This document shows positions 1 through 8,090 of a DNA stretch of 64,000 nucleotides, piece after piece. This DNA comes from Streptantibioticus ferralitis (GTDB lineage Bacteria; Actinomycetota; Actinomycetes; Streptomycetales; Streptomycetaceae). The translations under genes were made by a program, and so were the position numbers. Location of the stretch: positions 1-64,000 of the forward strand of contig NZ_JARHTQ010000022.1 in assembly GCF_029223525.1 (NCBI RefSeq), written 5' to 3'. Under the pieces are notes generated by a model, which was not told the DNA's origin, did not search any database, and worked only from the letters and a program-made list of their open reading frames with translations. The first letter of the stretch is position 1; each line of letters opens with the position of its first letter.

Positions 1-6
1 CATAGT

Positions 7-125
7 GTTTCGGTGGTCATAGCGTTAGGGAAACGCCCGGTTACATTCCGAACCCGGAAGCTAAGCCTTTCAGCGCCGATGGTACTGCAGGGGGGACCCT
101 GTGGGAGAGTAGGACACCGCCGAAC
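7..125 (+). rRNA. rrf: 5S ribosomal RNA
   Basis: The stretch matches the Streptomyces 5S rRNA from its usual 5' end (GTTTCGGTGG) to the closing CCGCCGAAC. The two ends pair to form helix I, and the universally conserved CCGAACCCGGAAG segment lies in the middle. The length, about 119 nt, is normal. The matching 16S and 23S genes would lie upstream of the window, so this is the end of an rrn operon. The exact 3' end is uncertain by a few bases. Confidence 0.96.
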
Positions 126-137
126 AAATTGTGAACA

Positions 138-184
138 GCCGTTCTCCCGGGCCCTGTTGAGGGCCCCGGGAGAACGGCTTTTTT
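138..184 (+). terminator. Rho-independent terminator of the rrn operon
   Basis: A 13-bp perfect stem (138-150 with 166-178) is extended by an inner GCCC/GGGC pairing and followed by six T residues (179-184). It lies 13 bases after the 5S gene, as expected for the end of an rRNA transcript. Confidence 0.9.
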
Positions 185-223
185 GCGTTGTCCCGTTCCG
201 CCACCCGGTGCGATGATCCCCGA

Positions 224-733
224 ATGGGATATGGCATCCGGACAGCGGGACCTGATGAGTGGCAGCGGATCAGAGAGCTTCGCCTTGAGGCGCTGAGCGA
301 CCCGATCGCGCACCTCGCCTTCGGCTCGACCTACCAGCGAGAGGCGGCGCTGACCGACGAGGAGTGGCAGCTCCGCGCCCAGCGCGGCACCGGATTCGTG
401 GCCGAGGACACCAACGGCGTCTGGGTCGGTTCAGCGACCGTGCTGATGGAGACCGGCACTGAGTATCCGATCCCGCAGGCCCATGTCGTCGGGATGTACG
501 TACGGCCTGAGGTGCGGGGCGGCGGTACTGCTGAGCGGTTGCTGCGGGCGGCCGTTGAGTGGTCGTGGCGGCAACAGGAAGTCGAGCGGGTGCGGTTGTG
601 GGTGACCGATGCGAATCCGCGGGCGTTCGCCTTCTACACCCGGCTCGGGTTCGGCAAGACCGGTGTGTCGGCGCCGCATCCGCCGGATCGCTCCCTCACC
701 GGGTACGAGATGGAGCTTGCGCGTCCGCGCTGA
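224..733 (+). CDS. GNAT family N-acetyltransferase
   Basis: The 169-residue product has the acetyl-CoA binding core of the GNAT fold: beta4 with VGMYVRPEVRGGG (motif A, R/Q-x-x-G-x-G/A-like), then helix 3, and a C-terminal NPRAFAFYTRLGF motif typical of motif B. The substrate cannot be read from the sequence. The in-frame TTG at 188 lies against the rrn terminator, so ATG 224 (MGYGIRTAG) is preferred, where the beta1 strand begins. The stop is 8 bp from the stop of the convergent VirD4-like gene, so there is no room for an elaborate terminator between them. Confidence 0.85.
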   Translation: MGYGIRTAGPDEWQRIRELRLEALSDPIAHLAFGSTYQREAALTDEEWQLRAQRGTGFVAEDTNGVWVGSATVLMETGTEYPIPQAHVVGMYVRPEVRGGGTAERLLRAAVEWSWRQQEVERVRLWVTDANPRAFAFYTRLGFGKTGVSAPHPPDRSLTGYEMELARPR

Positions 734-741
734 CCGTTGCG

Positions 742-2304
742 CTAACGTCCCTCGGCCAGCCGGGAGGTGGCCGACCGCCAGATGGACTCGGCCTCCTGCC
801 GCGGCCAGCGGTGCCTTGCCTGCTCCTCGGAGCGCAGCACGGCGAGCACCGGGATACCGGCTGCGGGGCCTTCGGCCATCAGCGCGGGCAGCTCGGGGAT
901 CGGTGCCAGCGTTGCGATGTCGTCGAAGACACAGGTCATTGGTGGGTCGAGCCGACCGGGGGATGACCTTGCGGCCATGCGCCGGCCGTGCTCGACCACG
1001 CTTGAAACGAGTGCGGTGAGCAGGGGCATCGCACCCGGGTGGGCGCGCGGGTCCTCGCGCGGCTCACCCACTACATACAGCGTTCCCCGCTCGTTCACAA
1101 ACGATTCCAGATCCAGCCCATCGGCCCGCCCCGGGTTGCAAGCGTCCCTGATGTGAATGGAGTTGAGGCCGGACAGGGCCTGCTGGATGAGGGCCTGTGC
1201 GGTGTCGCGGCGTTCGGGGTGGGCGTGCAGGGTGGCTTCCAGTTCGCCGCTCCAGCCGGACGCCGCGTCACGGGCGGTGCGCAGGATGCGTACCGGATCG
1301 GCTGCGCCGGACCCGGATGCCCAGCGGTGCAGCTGCCGGAACGGCTGGCCGTCAATGGCGGCCGCGTGCAACCAGCAGCGCAGCAGGGTCACCGCGGCGT
1401 CGTTGGTGGTCACATCGTGGGTACGCAGTGGTGCGAGCAGCGCACGGGCGCGGGAGGCGGCGGTGGCGGGGTCCTGGCAGCCATTGTGCGGAGCCCAGCG
1501 CAACCGGCCCGGGGCGTCGACCAGGTGTTCCGGGTCGAAGAGATGGACCGGCCCGAGTTTGCCGCGGGTGCCGACGGTCTGCTGCCACGTCTGCTCGTCG
1601 GGGCAGGTGATGAGTACCGGGCCCTCGGCGTCGAGGACGGTGGGCTGGATGATCCGTTTGCCCTTGTCGCTGCCGCGCGGGCTGGCGAACAGCACGTGAG
1701 TGCCGACGAGTTGACCGTCGGGGAGCCGGTCGGGGGGTGGCGCGGCGGCTGTCGCTGCTGTTGGCGCCTCAGCCGGTACCGGCAGCGGCACTTCCGGTTC
1801 GCTGCCGGCCCGTTCGGCCACCTGTGCCGTTTCGGCCGCCGGTCCGGGTTCGTCCGGCATGGCTTCTACCGCGGTCCGCGGCACCGGCTCTCCGCGTTTC
1901 TGCCGGGGCAGCGGGGTGGGCCGACCGGCCGGGTGCGCGGTCTTCGCCTGCCGCGCTGCCGCGCGTACGGCGCGGTAGCGGGTCACCGTACCGATGCCGA
2001 ACCCCGCCAGCACGAGCAAAACCAGTACTTCGCCGATGAAGACGCCCCAGAACAGCCCGGGGCGGGGCAGGTCGTCGGCCGGGACCTGCTGCCATGCGGC
2101 AGTCAGGTCGGCCGGGTGGCTGATCAGCTCGCGCATGGCCACCGGCGTCCGCGTGAAGTGCAGGTTGTGCGGCCAGTGCCCGTGGGTGACGAGCCCGGCG
2201 AGTCCGGTGCCGGTCCACACCAGCACCGTCACGCCCAGCAGGAGGCCGATGACGGCGACCAGAAGGCCGTCCGGGATGCCGCGTTCGCGGCGCTGTTCCG
2301 TCAT
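742..2304 (-). CDS. VirD4/TraG-like ATPase of a T4SS-like cluster
   Basis: 520 residues. Two N-terminal membrane segments (about 12-35 and 84-106) flank an extracytoplasmic loop, followed by a Pro/Ala-rich linker and a cytoplasmic domain of the coupling-protein type. This topology is that of VirD4 proteins. The P-loop position reads SPRGSDKGKR (around 208-218) rather than GxxGxGKS/T, and the Walker B-like strand reads CVFDDI (around 465), so nucleotide hydrolysis may be impaired. It is the last gene of the minus-strand operon, 27 bp after the VirB4-like gene. In conjugation such proteins hand substrates to the channel; no relaxase is nearby, so a protein substrate or a structural role is possible. 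Family assignment is by topology and context. Confidence 0.7.
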   Translation of the reverse strand: MTEQRRERGIPDGLLVAVIGLLLGVTVLVWTGTGLAGLVTHGHWPHNLHFTRTPVAMRELISHPADLTAAWQQVPADDLPRPGLFWGVFIGEVLVLLVLAGFGIGTVTRYRAVRAAARQAKTAHPAGRPTPLPRQKRGEPVPRTAVEAMPDEPGPAAETAQVAERAGSEPEVPLPVPAEAPTAATAAAPPPDRLPDGQLVGTHVLFASPRGSDKGKRIIQPTVLDAEGPVLITCPDEQTWQQTVGTRGKLGPVHLFDPEHLVDAPGRLRWAPHNGCQDPATAASRARALLAPLRTHDVTTNDAAVTLLRCWLHAAAIDGQPFRQLHRWASGSGAADPVRILRTARDAASGWSGELEATLHAHPERRDTAQALIQQALSGLNSIHIRDACNPGRADGLDLESFVNERGTLYVVGEPREDPRAHPGAMPLLTALVSSVVEHGRRMAARSSPGRLDPPMTCVFDDIATLAPIPELPALMAEGPAAGIPVLAVLRSEEQARHRWPRQEAESIWRSATSRLAEGR

Positions 2305-2331
2305 GCCTTCACCCGTTCATGCCCTTACTCG

Positions 2332-3708
2332 TCACGCCACCGCGTCGTCGGCGAGTTGTTTCTCCAAGGCCACCTCTGCCTCTGTGCGCTCCATGGTGTT
2401 GGAGGCCTCGGTCATCGCCCGGTCGGTGTAGACCAGTGGGCGTTCGGCTTCGGTGATGAGGTGTTTGACGACCTGGACGTTCCCGTTGACGTCCCATACC
2501 GCGATGCCGGGCGTCAGGGTCGGGATGATCTCGACGGCCCAGCGTGGCAGGCCCAGGACGCGTCCCGTCGCGCGGGCCTCGTCCGCCTTCTGGGCGTAGA
2601 CCGTGCGCGTGGACGCCATCTTGAGGATCGCCGCGGCCTCCTTGGCCGCCGCCCCGTCGACCACGTCGGACAGATGGTGGACGACGGCGACGAACGACAG
2701 GCCGAGTCGGCGGCCGAACTTCAGCAGCCGCTGGAAGAGTTGGGCGACGAACGGGCTGTTGATGATGTGCCAGGCCTCTTCCACCAGGAAGATGCGCTTG
2801 ACCCGGTCAGGCCTGATCCAGGTGTGTTCCAGCCAGACGCCGACGATCGCCATCAGGATGGGCATGGCGATCGAGTTGCGGTCGATGTGCGACAGGTCGA
2901 AGACGATCAGCGGGGCGTCAAGGTCGATGCCGGCCGTGGTCGGACCGTCGAACATGCCGCGCAGGTCGCCGTCGACCAGGCGGTCGAGTACCAGCGCCAC
3001 GTCCAGGCCCCAGGCCCGTACATCGTCTATGTCGACGTTCATCGACTCCGCCGACACCTCGGCCGGGTGGCGCAGTCGCTCCACGATGTCGGTCAGGATG
3101 GGCTGGCGTTCGGTGACGGACCCCACCGCGTGGGCGTGCGCGACCTTGAGCGCGAAGCCCGATCGTTCGTCCAGGCCGCGGCCCATCGCGACCTCGATGA
3201 TCGTACGCAGCAGCGCCAACTGGCCCGTCGTGGTGATCGACGGGTCCAGCGGGTTGAGCTTGATGCCGCCGTCCAGGGCGGACATGGGGTCGAGCCGGAT
3301 GGGGGTTATCCCCAACTGCTGGGCGATGAGGTTCCATTCGCCGACCCCGTCTTCGCCCTGCGCGTCCAGGACCACGACCTGGCGGTCACGGAACCGCAGT
3401 TGCCGTAGGACGTAGGTCTTCTCCAGGGCCGACTTGCCGTTGCCGGACTCGCCGAGGACGAGCCAGTGCGGGGCGGGGAGTTGCTGCCCGTAGAGCTGGA
3501 ACGGGTCGTAGATGTAGCCCTTGCCGGAGTACACCTCGCGGCCGATGATCACGCCGGAGTCGCCGAGGCCGGGAGCCGCGGTCGGCAGGTAGACGGCCTG
3601 TGCCTGGCCGGTCGAGGTCCGGACCGGCAGGCGGGTGGTCTCCACCTTGCCGAAGAGGAGACTGGTGAAGGCGTCGGTGAGGGCGGAGATCGGATCCAGC
3701 ATGGCCAT
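2332..3708 (-). CDS. VirB4-like secretion ATPase
   Basis: 458 residues. Walker A GESGNGKS is at 86-93 and Walker B RIFLVEEAWH near 300-310, with the glutamate pair and tryptophan typical of VirB4/TraE/ConE ATPases. The region between includes the KLNPLDP segment common in this family. It is shorter than classical VirB4 (about 600-800 residues) because the N-terminal module appears to be encoded separately by the gene just upstream (3770-5296). Role: energising assembly and transport at the inner face of the membrane channel. ATG 3708 is preceded by AAGGAG with good spacing; ATG 3702 is an alternative. Confidence 0.82.
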   Translation of the reverse strand: MAMLDPISALTDAFTSLLFGKVETTRLPVRTSTGQAQAVYLPTAAPGLGDSGVIIGREVYSGKGYIYDPFQLYGQQLPAPHWLVLGESGNGKSALEKTYVLRQLRFRDRQVVVLDAQGEDGVGEWNLIAQQLGITPIRLDPMSALDGGIKLNPLDPSITTTGQLALLRTIIEVAMGRGLDERSGFALKVAHAHAVGSVTERQPILTDIVERLRHPAEVSAESMNVDIDDVRAWGLDVALVLDRLVDGDLRGMFDGPTTAGIDLDAPLIVFDLSHIDRNSIAMPILMAIVGVWLEHTWIRPDRVKRIFLVEEAWHIINSPFVAQLFQRLLKFGRRLGLSFVAVVHHLSDVVDGAAAKEAAAILKMASTRTVYAQKADEARATGRVLGLPRWAVEIIPTLTPGIAVWDVNGNVQVVKHLITEAERPLVYTDRAMTEASNTMERTEAEVALEKQLADDAVA

Positions 3709-3769
3709 GGCGCGCTCTCCTTACCGACTACCAGCGGGGCGGCTGGTGCTGTGCATGATGGCCATCCCC

Positions 3770-5296
3770 TCAGCGGCGGATTCCGGTCGCGAACGGCAGG
3801 GTGTTGACGAACGCCCGGTGGTGCTCGCGGTCGCACCATTCCAGTTTCAGATAGCTCTTGCCCGCGGAGGCGCGAATGGTGCGTTTGTCACGCGCCAGTG
3901 CCTCGGGCGAGCGGGCCGAGACGGTGATGTAGCCGACCAGGTTCACTCCGGCGGCGCCGGAGGCGAGGTCCTCGCCGCGCTGGTCGACGCGGGTGTGGTG
4001 GGCGACGTCGCGCGGGTCGACGACCCGGTTCATCTTGGCGGCCCGGCTGGCCTCGGCGTCGTCGTTGGTCTTCTCGGTCAGCATCCGCTCGATCGCCACA
4101 TCGGTCGGCTCCAGGTCCATGGTCACCGCGACCGTACGGATCACGTCCGGAGTGTGGACGAGCAGCGGGGCCAGGAAGTTGACGCCGACCGGGGTCAGCG
4201 GCCACTCCTTGACCCAGGCGGTGGCGTGGCACCAGGGCGCCCTGGTGGCCGACTCACGGGTCTTGGCCTGCAGGTAGGTGGGCTGGGTGGCGTCGAGTTC
4301 GGCGGGCCAGGCGTTGCGGCGGGTCATCGCCTGGATGTGGTCGATGGGGTGGTCCGGGTCGTACATCGAGTGCAGCAGCGAGGCGAGGCGGGCCTGGCCG
4401 AGCGGCTGACGGACCCGGATGTCGGCCTCCGTGAGGCGCGCACAGATGTCGTTGAGCTCTCGGGCCATGACGATGGCCAGGCCTTCGTCACGGCTGTGGC
4501 CGGTGGCCTTGGCCATGGCGTGCGCCTCGGCGGCCAGATCGCGGGTGTAGTGCATACAGGCGACGAGGTAGGCGCGGTGCTGCTCTGACGAGGTGGAGAC
4601 CATCGACTGGAGCTGGTCGTACGAGGTCTGGAGCCAGGCCGGGGCGTTGTTGTCACCGCGCTGGGCAACGTCCTTGGCGTGGGCGTCGGGGTCGGCGGGC
4701 AGGGTGCGGGCCAGCATCTGCAGCCGGGTCACGAAGCCGTCTCCGTTGGCGACATGCTTCAGCAGTGTGCCGAAGCGTTCCACCAGCGCCTCCTGGTCCT
4801 CGCTGTCGCGTAGGCCGACGCCGGGGCCCTCGATCTCGATGGCGGCGGTGACGGTGCGCCGGTCGAGGTGGAGCAGGACGGCGATCTCGTCCGGCCCGAA
4901 GGGCGCGGCCAGCCAGCTGATCTGGCCGATGCCGGGTGGCGGGCCGATCTCCACTTCCCGCCCGTCGAGGCTGATGCCCGCCTCGGAGGCGGCCGACCGG
5001 TAGACGGCGCTGCTGCGCAGGGTGCGGCGGTAGGTGCGGTTGATCTCGAACCAGCGGTAGAAGGTGCGGCCCCGGTACGGCATGAAGACCGCGGCGAAGG
5101 CCAGTACGGGGAAGCCGACCAACCCGGCGATGCGCAGCGGCAGGATGGTGATCGCCAGCCCCCACACCATGCCGATGAACGCGCCGATGACCAGCAGCGC
5201 GATCTCGCCGGTCTGACGGTTCTTGCCGACGATGGCGTTCGGGCGCGCCTTGCCGATGAGATAGGTGCGGCGCTGGGCGATCGGCTGGGTTGTCAC
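3770..5296 (-). CDS. SCO6880-family T4SS membrane protein
   Basis: 508 residues. After a short basic N-terminus come two adjacent membrane segments (about 28-72), a PrgI/VirB3-like arrangement. A long soluble region follows that I read as equivalent to the N-terminal part of VirB4. No P-loop is visible. It resembles the SCO6880 family found beside VirB4-like ATPases in actinobacterial T4SS clusters. The GTG start at 5296 overlaps the TGA of the upstream VirB6-like gene by 4 bases (GTGA), indicating translational coupling. It probably forms an inner-membrane platform with the 458-residue ATPase; that is inference. Confidence 0.75.
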   Translation of the reverse strand: MTTQPIAQRRTYLIGKARPNAIVGKNRQTGEIALLVIGAFIGMVWGLAITILPLRIAGLVGFPVLAFAAVFMPYRGRTFYRWFEINRTYRRTLRSSAVYRSAASEAGISLDGREVEIGPPPGIGQISWLAAPFGPDEIAVLLHLDRRTVTAAIEIEGPGVGLRDSEDQEALVERFGTLLKHVANGDGFVTRLQMLARTLPADPDAHAKDVAQRGDNNAPAWLQTSYDQLQSMVSTSSEQHRAYLVACMHYTRDLAAEAHAMAKATGHSRDEGLAIVMARELNDICARLTEADIRVRQPLGQARLASLLHSMYDPDHPIDHIQAMTRRNAWPAELDATQPTYLQAKTRESATRAPWCHATAWVKEWPLTPVGVNFLAPLLVHTPDVIRTVAVTMDLEPTDVAIERMLTEKTNDDAEASRAAKMNRVVDPRDVAHHTRVDQRGEDLASGAAGVNLVGYITVSARSPEALARDKRTIRASAGKSYLKLEWCDREHHRAFVNTLPFATGIRR

Positions 5297-6609
5297 GGCC
5301 TGCCCCCTCCGTTCTTACGGTCTGACGTGCGTGGTGCGGGTGGCGAGGGGGCGCGGCCGGACGCCTGGGCCGGAGGGGTGGCCGGGGCGTTGCTGCCGCC
5401 GCGGGTGCCGTGGGCGGCGATGCCGCCGGAGACGGCACCGGCGGGCTGCGTACCGCCGCCGCTCGCGGCTTGCTCCTGGGAGCCGTCGCGGGTGCTGTGG
5501 GTCTTGATGCCCTGCTTCACCAGGGCGGCGGGTGAGGAGATCAGGGCGGCCGCCGGGTTTCCGGCGGCCTTGTGGTCGCCGCGCAGCTTGACCACGTCGT
5601 CGCCGAATCCCGGTACGAAGCGGTAGATCATCGCGCTGGCGAAGATGGCCAGGAAGATGATGGCCAGGCCGGAGACCACGGCGGAGAACGACGTGGGGCC
5701 GCCGGAACCGGACAGCGCACCGGCGAGGCCGAGGACGATCACAATGACCGGCTTCACCAGGATCACCGCGATCATGACCCCGGCCCAACGCCGCACGTGG
5801 TGCCACATGTTCTTGTCGACCAGGCCCGCGTAGACGGCGGTGCCGAGGAGCGCGCCGACGTAGAGGAGGGCGGCGCGGATGACGAGTTCCATCCACAGGA
5901 CGCCGGCGGCGAGCACCGAAACGAGTGAGACGACGATCAGCATGATCGGGCCGCCGCCGATGCTGTTGCCCTTCTTGAGCGCGTCGGAGAACGCGCCGAA
6001 GAACACATCCGTGTGGGCGCCGGTTCCGGATCCGATCACCTGGGTGACGGCGTCGACGGCCGAGACGACGGTGTAGAGGACGAGCGGGGTGAAGGCGGAT
6101 GCCAGCACGGTGAGCCAGAGGAACCCGACGGCTTCGGTCAGCGCCTCGGTGAGCGGCACGCCGCGCACCGCCCGCTTGGCGACGGCGAGCAGCCACAGCA
6201 CGAGGGTGAGGATCGTGGAGGCGGCGAAGACGACGGCGTACTGGCGCAGGAAGGTGGGGTTGGTGAAGTCCACCTGGGAGGTGGAGTTGATCTGGTGACT
6301 CAGCTTCCCGATGATCCATGAGGCGGCGTCGGCGCAGCCCTTGGCCAGGGAGGAGAGGGGGTCGAGGGTGGAGGTGAGACCGTCGGAGGGCTGGGTGGAG
6401 CCGCCGCCAGTACCGCCCTGGCAGTACTGGCGTGCCACACCGGAGATTGCCGAGCAAGGATCGCTGGACGGGCTGGTGCTGGGGCTCGAGCTTGGAGTTG
6501 GTTTGGGGGACGGGGCGGCTGCGGCGCGGCTGGCCACGAGCACCAGGGCGGTTTGAACCGCCATCAGAGCGCTGATGAGTCCACGGGCCCGTGGACGGTT
6601 AACGGGCAT
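5293..6609 (-). CDS. VirB6/TrbL-like polytopic membrane protein
   Basis: 438 residues. An N-terminal signal-like segment (about 8-32) and a Ser/Pro/Thr-rich exported stretch are followed by six or seven hydrophobic helices between about 125 and 345, then a Gly/Ala/Pro-rich cytoplasmic tail. This is the layout of TrbL/VirB6 channel proteins, including the conserved helix before DKNMWHHVRRW. ATG 6609 (MPVNRPRARG) is chosen over the upstream in-frame start, which would sit well inside the preceding gene; even so it overlaps that gene by 11 bp, so the operon is coupled here. Confidence 0.75.
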   Translation of the reverse strand: MPVNRPRARGLISALMAVQTALVLVASRAAAAPSPKPTPSSSPSTSPSSDPCSAISGVARQYCQGGTGGGSTQPSDGLTSTLDPLSSLAKGCADAASWIIGKLSHQINSTSQVDFTNPTFLRQYAVVFAASTILTLVLWLLAVAKRAVRGVPLTEALTEAVGFLWLTVLASAFTPLVLYTVVSAVDAVTQVIGSGTGAHTDVFFGAFSDALKKGNSIGGGPIMLIVVSLVSVLAAGVLWMELVIRAALLYVGALLGTAVYAGLVDKNMWHHVRRWAGVMIAVILVKPVIVIVLGLAGALSGSGGPTSFSAVVSGLAIIFLAIFASAMIYRFVPGFGDDVVKLRGDHKAAGNPAAALISSPAALVKQGIKTHSTRDGSQEQAASGGGTQPAGAVSGGIAAHGTRGGSNAPATPPAQASGRAPSPPAPRTSDRKNGGGRP

Positions 6610-7420
6610 ACGTGAACCCTCCGTACCCTTGGACGGCGCCAGCGATCTCGTTGGCGGTGGAGACCGGATTGTCACCGCTGATCGGTGTCGGGCCCTTTGT
6701 CTGGTCGGTCGCCAGGACCTTCCAGTCGGAGCCGTCCCACTTCAGCTTGAAGGTGACGGTGAACCAACTCTGGGTGACGGGTTTTGTGGACGCCTCTCCT
6801 GCCAGTCCGAAGATGCCGGTGCACCAGACGGAGGCGTCGGCGGTGTCGCCGGTGAAGTTCGTGAGCTTGACGCCGATCGGGATCGTGCGGTTGACGAACG
6901 TCTCACCGCTTGGGGCGGCACCGTCCTGGTTCAAGCCGATCGAGTGTAGGAAAGCCGCTGAGTATGCCGCCTCGTAACCCCCCTGCAGCTTGTCGAGTGT
7001 CGAGGGATCGGCGACGGCGCTGACGATCTCATGGCGTCTAGCCGCCTTGAACATCCCGTCACCGCCCAGCGCGACAGCGTAGTTCGCTGCCGCCGACTGT
7101 GCCCCTTCCTCCGTCTTCGGGAATCCGCTTGCGATGCCCGCCGTCTTTCCGGCCACCGGGCGGTCGCCGGTCGGTGTGGTGGGCGCCGCCTGGCCGCCCT
7201 TGGCACCGTCGTTGCCGGAGCCGCCGCCCGATCCCCGCGTGGCGAAGGCGAGCGCCGCGATGAGGAGCACGACCACGCCGACGACGGTCACCAGTGTCCG
7301 CGAGGAGCGGACGGGGCGGCGACCGGCCGCCGGACCGGTGGACTCGCCTTCGGGTAGCCGGGTCCTGGTCGTGGTGGCGGCGAGGTCGTCAGGGTCATGG
7401 TGGCTCGGGTGAGTGGGCAT
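6599..7420 (-). CDS. VirB8/TcpC-like bitopic membrane protein
   Basis: About 273 residues: a 35-residue basic cytoplasmic tail, one membrane helix (about 40-60), a low-complexity Gly/Ser linker, then an extracytoplasmic domain of some 180 residues ending in a beta-strand-rich NTF2-like part (QSWFTVTFKLKWDGSDWKV). This is the design of VirB8 and TcpC proteins, which scaffold the channel in the periplasm or wall zone. GTG 7426 would add two residues; ATG 7420 is preferred. It is followed by the VirB6-like gene with an 11-bp overlap. Identity is inferred from topology and neighbours, not from strong sequence motifs. Confidence 0.65.
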   Translation of the reverse strand: MPTHPSHHDPDDLAATTTRTRLPEGESTGPAAGRRPVRSSRTLVTVVGVVVLLIAALAFATRGSGGGSGNDGAKGGQAAPTTPTGDRPVAGKTAGIASGFPKTEEGAQSAAANYAVALGGDGMFKAARRHEIVSAVADPSTLDKLQGGYEAAYSAAFLHSIGLNQDGAAPSGETFVNRTIPIGVKLTNFTGDTADASVWCTGIFGLAGEASTKPVTQSWFTVTFKLKWDGSDWKVLATDQTKGPTPISGDNPVSTANEIAGAVQGYGGFTYAR

Positions 7421-7502
7421 CAGCACGCAGCCTAGATGGGGGAGTGGGGGCCGGGGACGGGCCCTTTGGGGGCGTACGTAGGCGTTGGGGGCGCGGGTGC
7501 GG

Positions 7503-7811
7503 CTAGACCGCCATCCCGTACACGATCGTGAACAGGGTGCCGAGCGAGCCGATGATGAACACGCCGGTCAGCCCGGCGATGATCAGACCCTTACCCTGCT
7601 CGGCACTGAACGTATCGCGCAGCGCGGTAGCGCCGATCCGTTGTTTGGCCGCGCCCCAGATCGCGATGGCCAGACAGAGCAGGATGGCTACCGCCATCAC
7701 CACCTCGACCATCACCCGTGCCTCGTTCCCGAGGTTGCCGAAGGGACCCCAGTTTGGCGCGATACCGCCAATGATGGTGTTGATGTCGCCTTTGCCGGCT
7801 GCCAGGAACAT
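7503..7811 (-). CDS. Small two-helix membrane protein, VirB2-like candidate
   Basis: 102 residues with two hydrophobic helices (about 32-55 and 78-100) separated by a polar loop containing RDTFSAEQGKG. It is the first gene of the minus-strand T4SS-like operon. Small two-helix proteins in this position are usually VirB2 pilin-like or VirB3-like subunits. ATG 7811 (MFLAAGKGD) is preferred because GGTGAG lies just upstream; ATG 7832 would add seven residues. About 80 bp separate it from the next gene. The assignment to VirB2 is inference. Confidence 0.7.
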   Translation of the reverse strand: MFLAAGKGDINTIIGGIAPNWGPFGNLGNEARVMVEVVMAVAILLCLAIAIWGAAKQRIGATALRDTFSAEQGKGLIIAGLTGVFIIGSLGTLFTIVYGMAV

Positions 7812-8090
7812 GGATAACTCACCGCCCCGCATGATCAGTTGGGATCCTTGCGGAGGCGCAGGGATCCAGACTCTATATTGGCTGACAATGCCGCCGCTGG
7901 ATGTCGACTGAGCGACTTTCTCGGTGGATTCCCCGTGTGATTCGCGACTTGACGGTCACACTGGGGCCCAGGCCGGTGTCTGAACGGGGCCCCGGGGCGA
8001 CTGTGAACCCTACGGTAGTCATTACTGTGTGTATCACGGTCGGTAGCGCAGAGCAACGAACCGGCAGTGGGGTGAGGGAGGGACGCCGTC

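Noticed and set aside
1039..3408. A 789-codon plus-strand frame opposite the VirD4- and VirB4-like genes
   Set aside because: It is antisense to two well-supported genes, with Arg/Gly/Val-rich composition and no family motif; a high-GC shadow.
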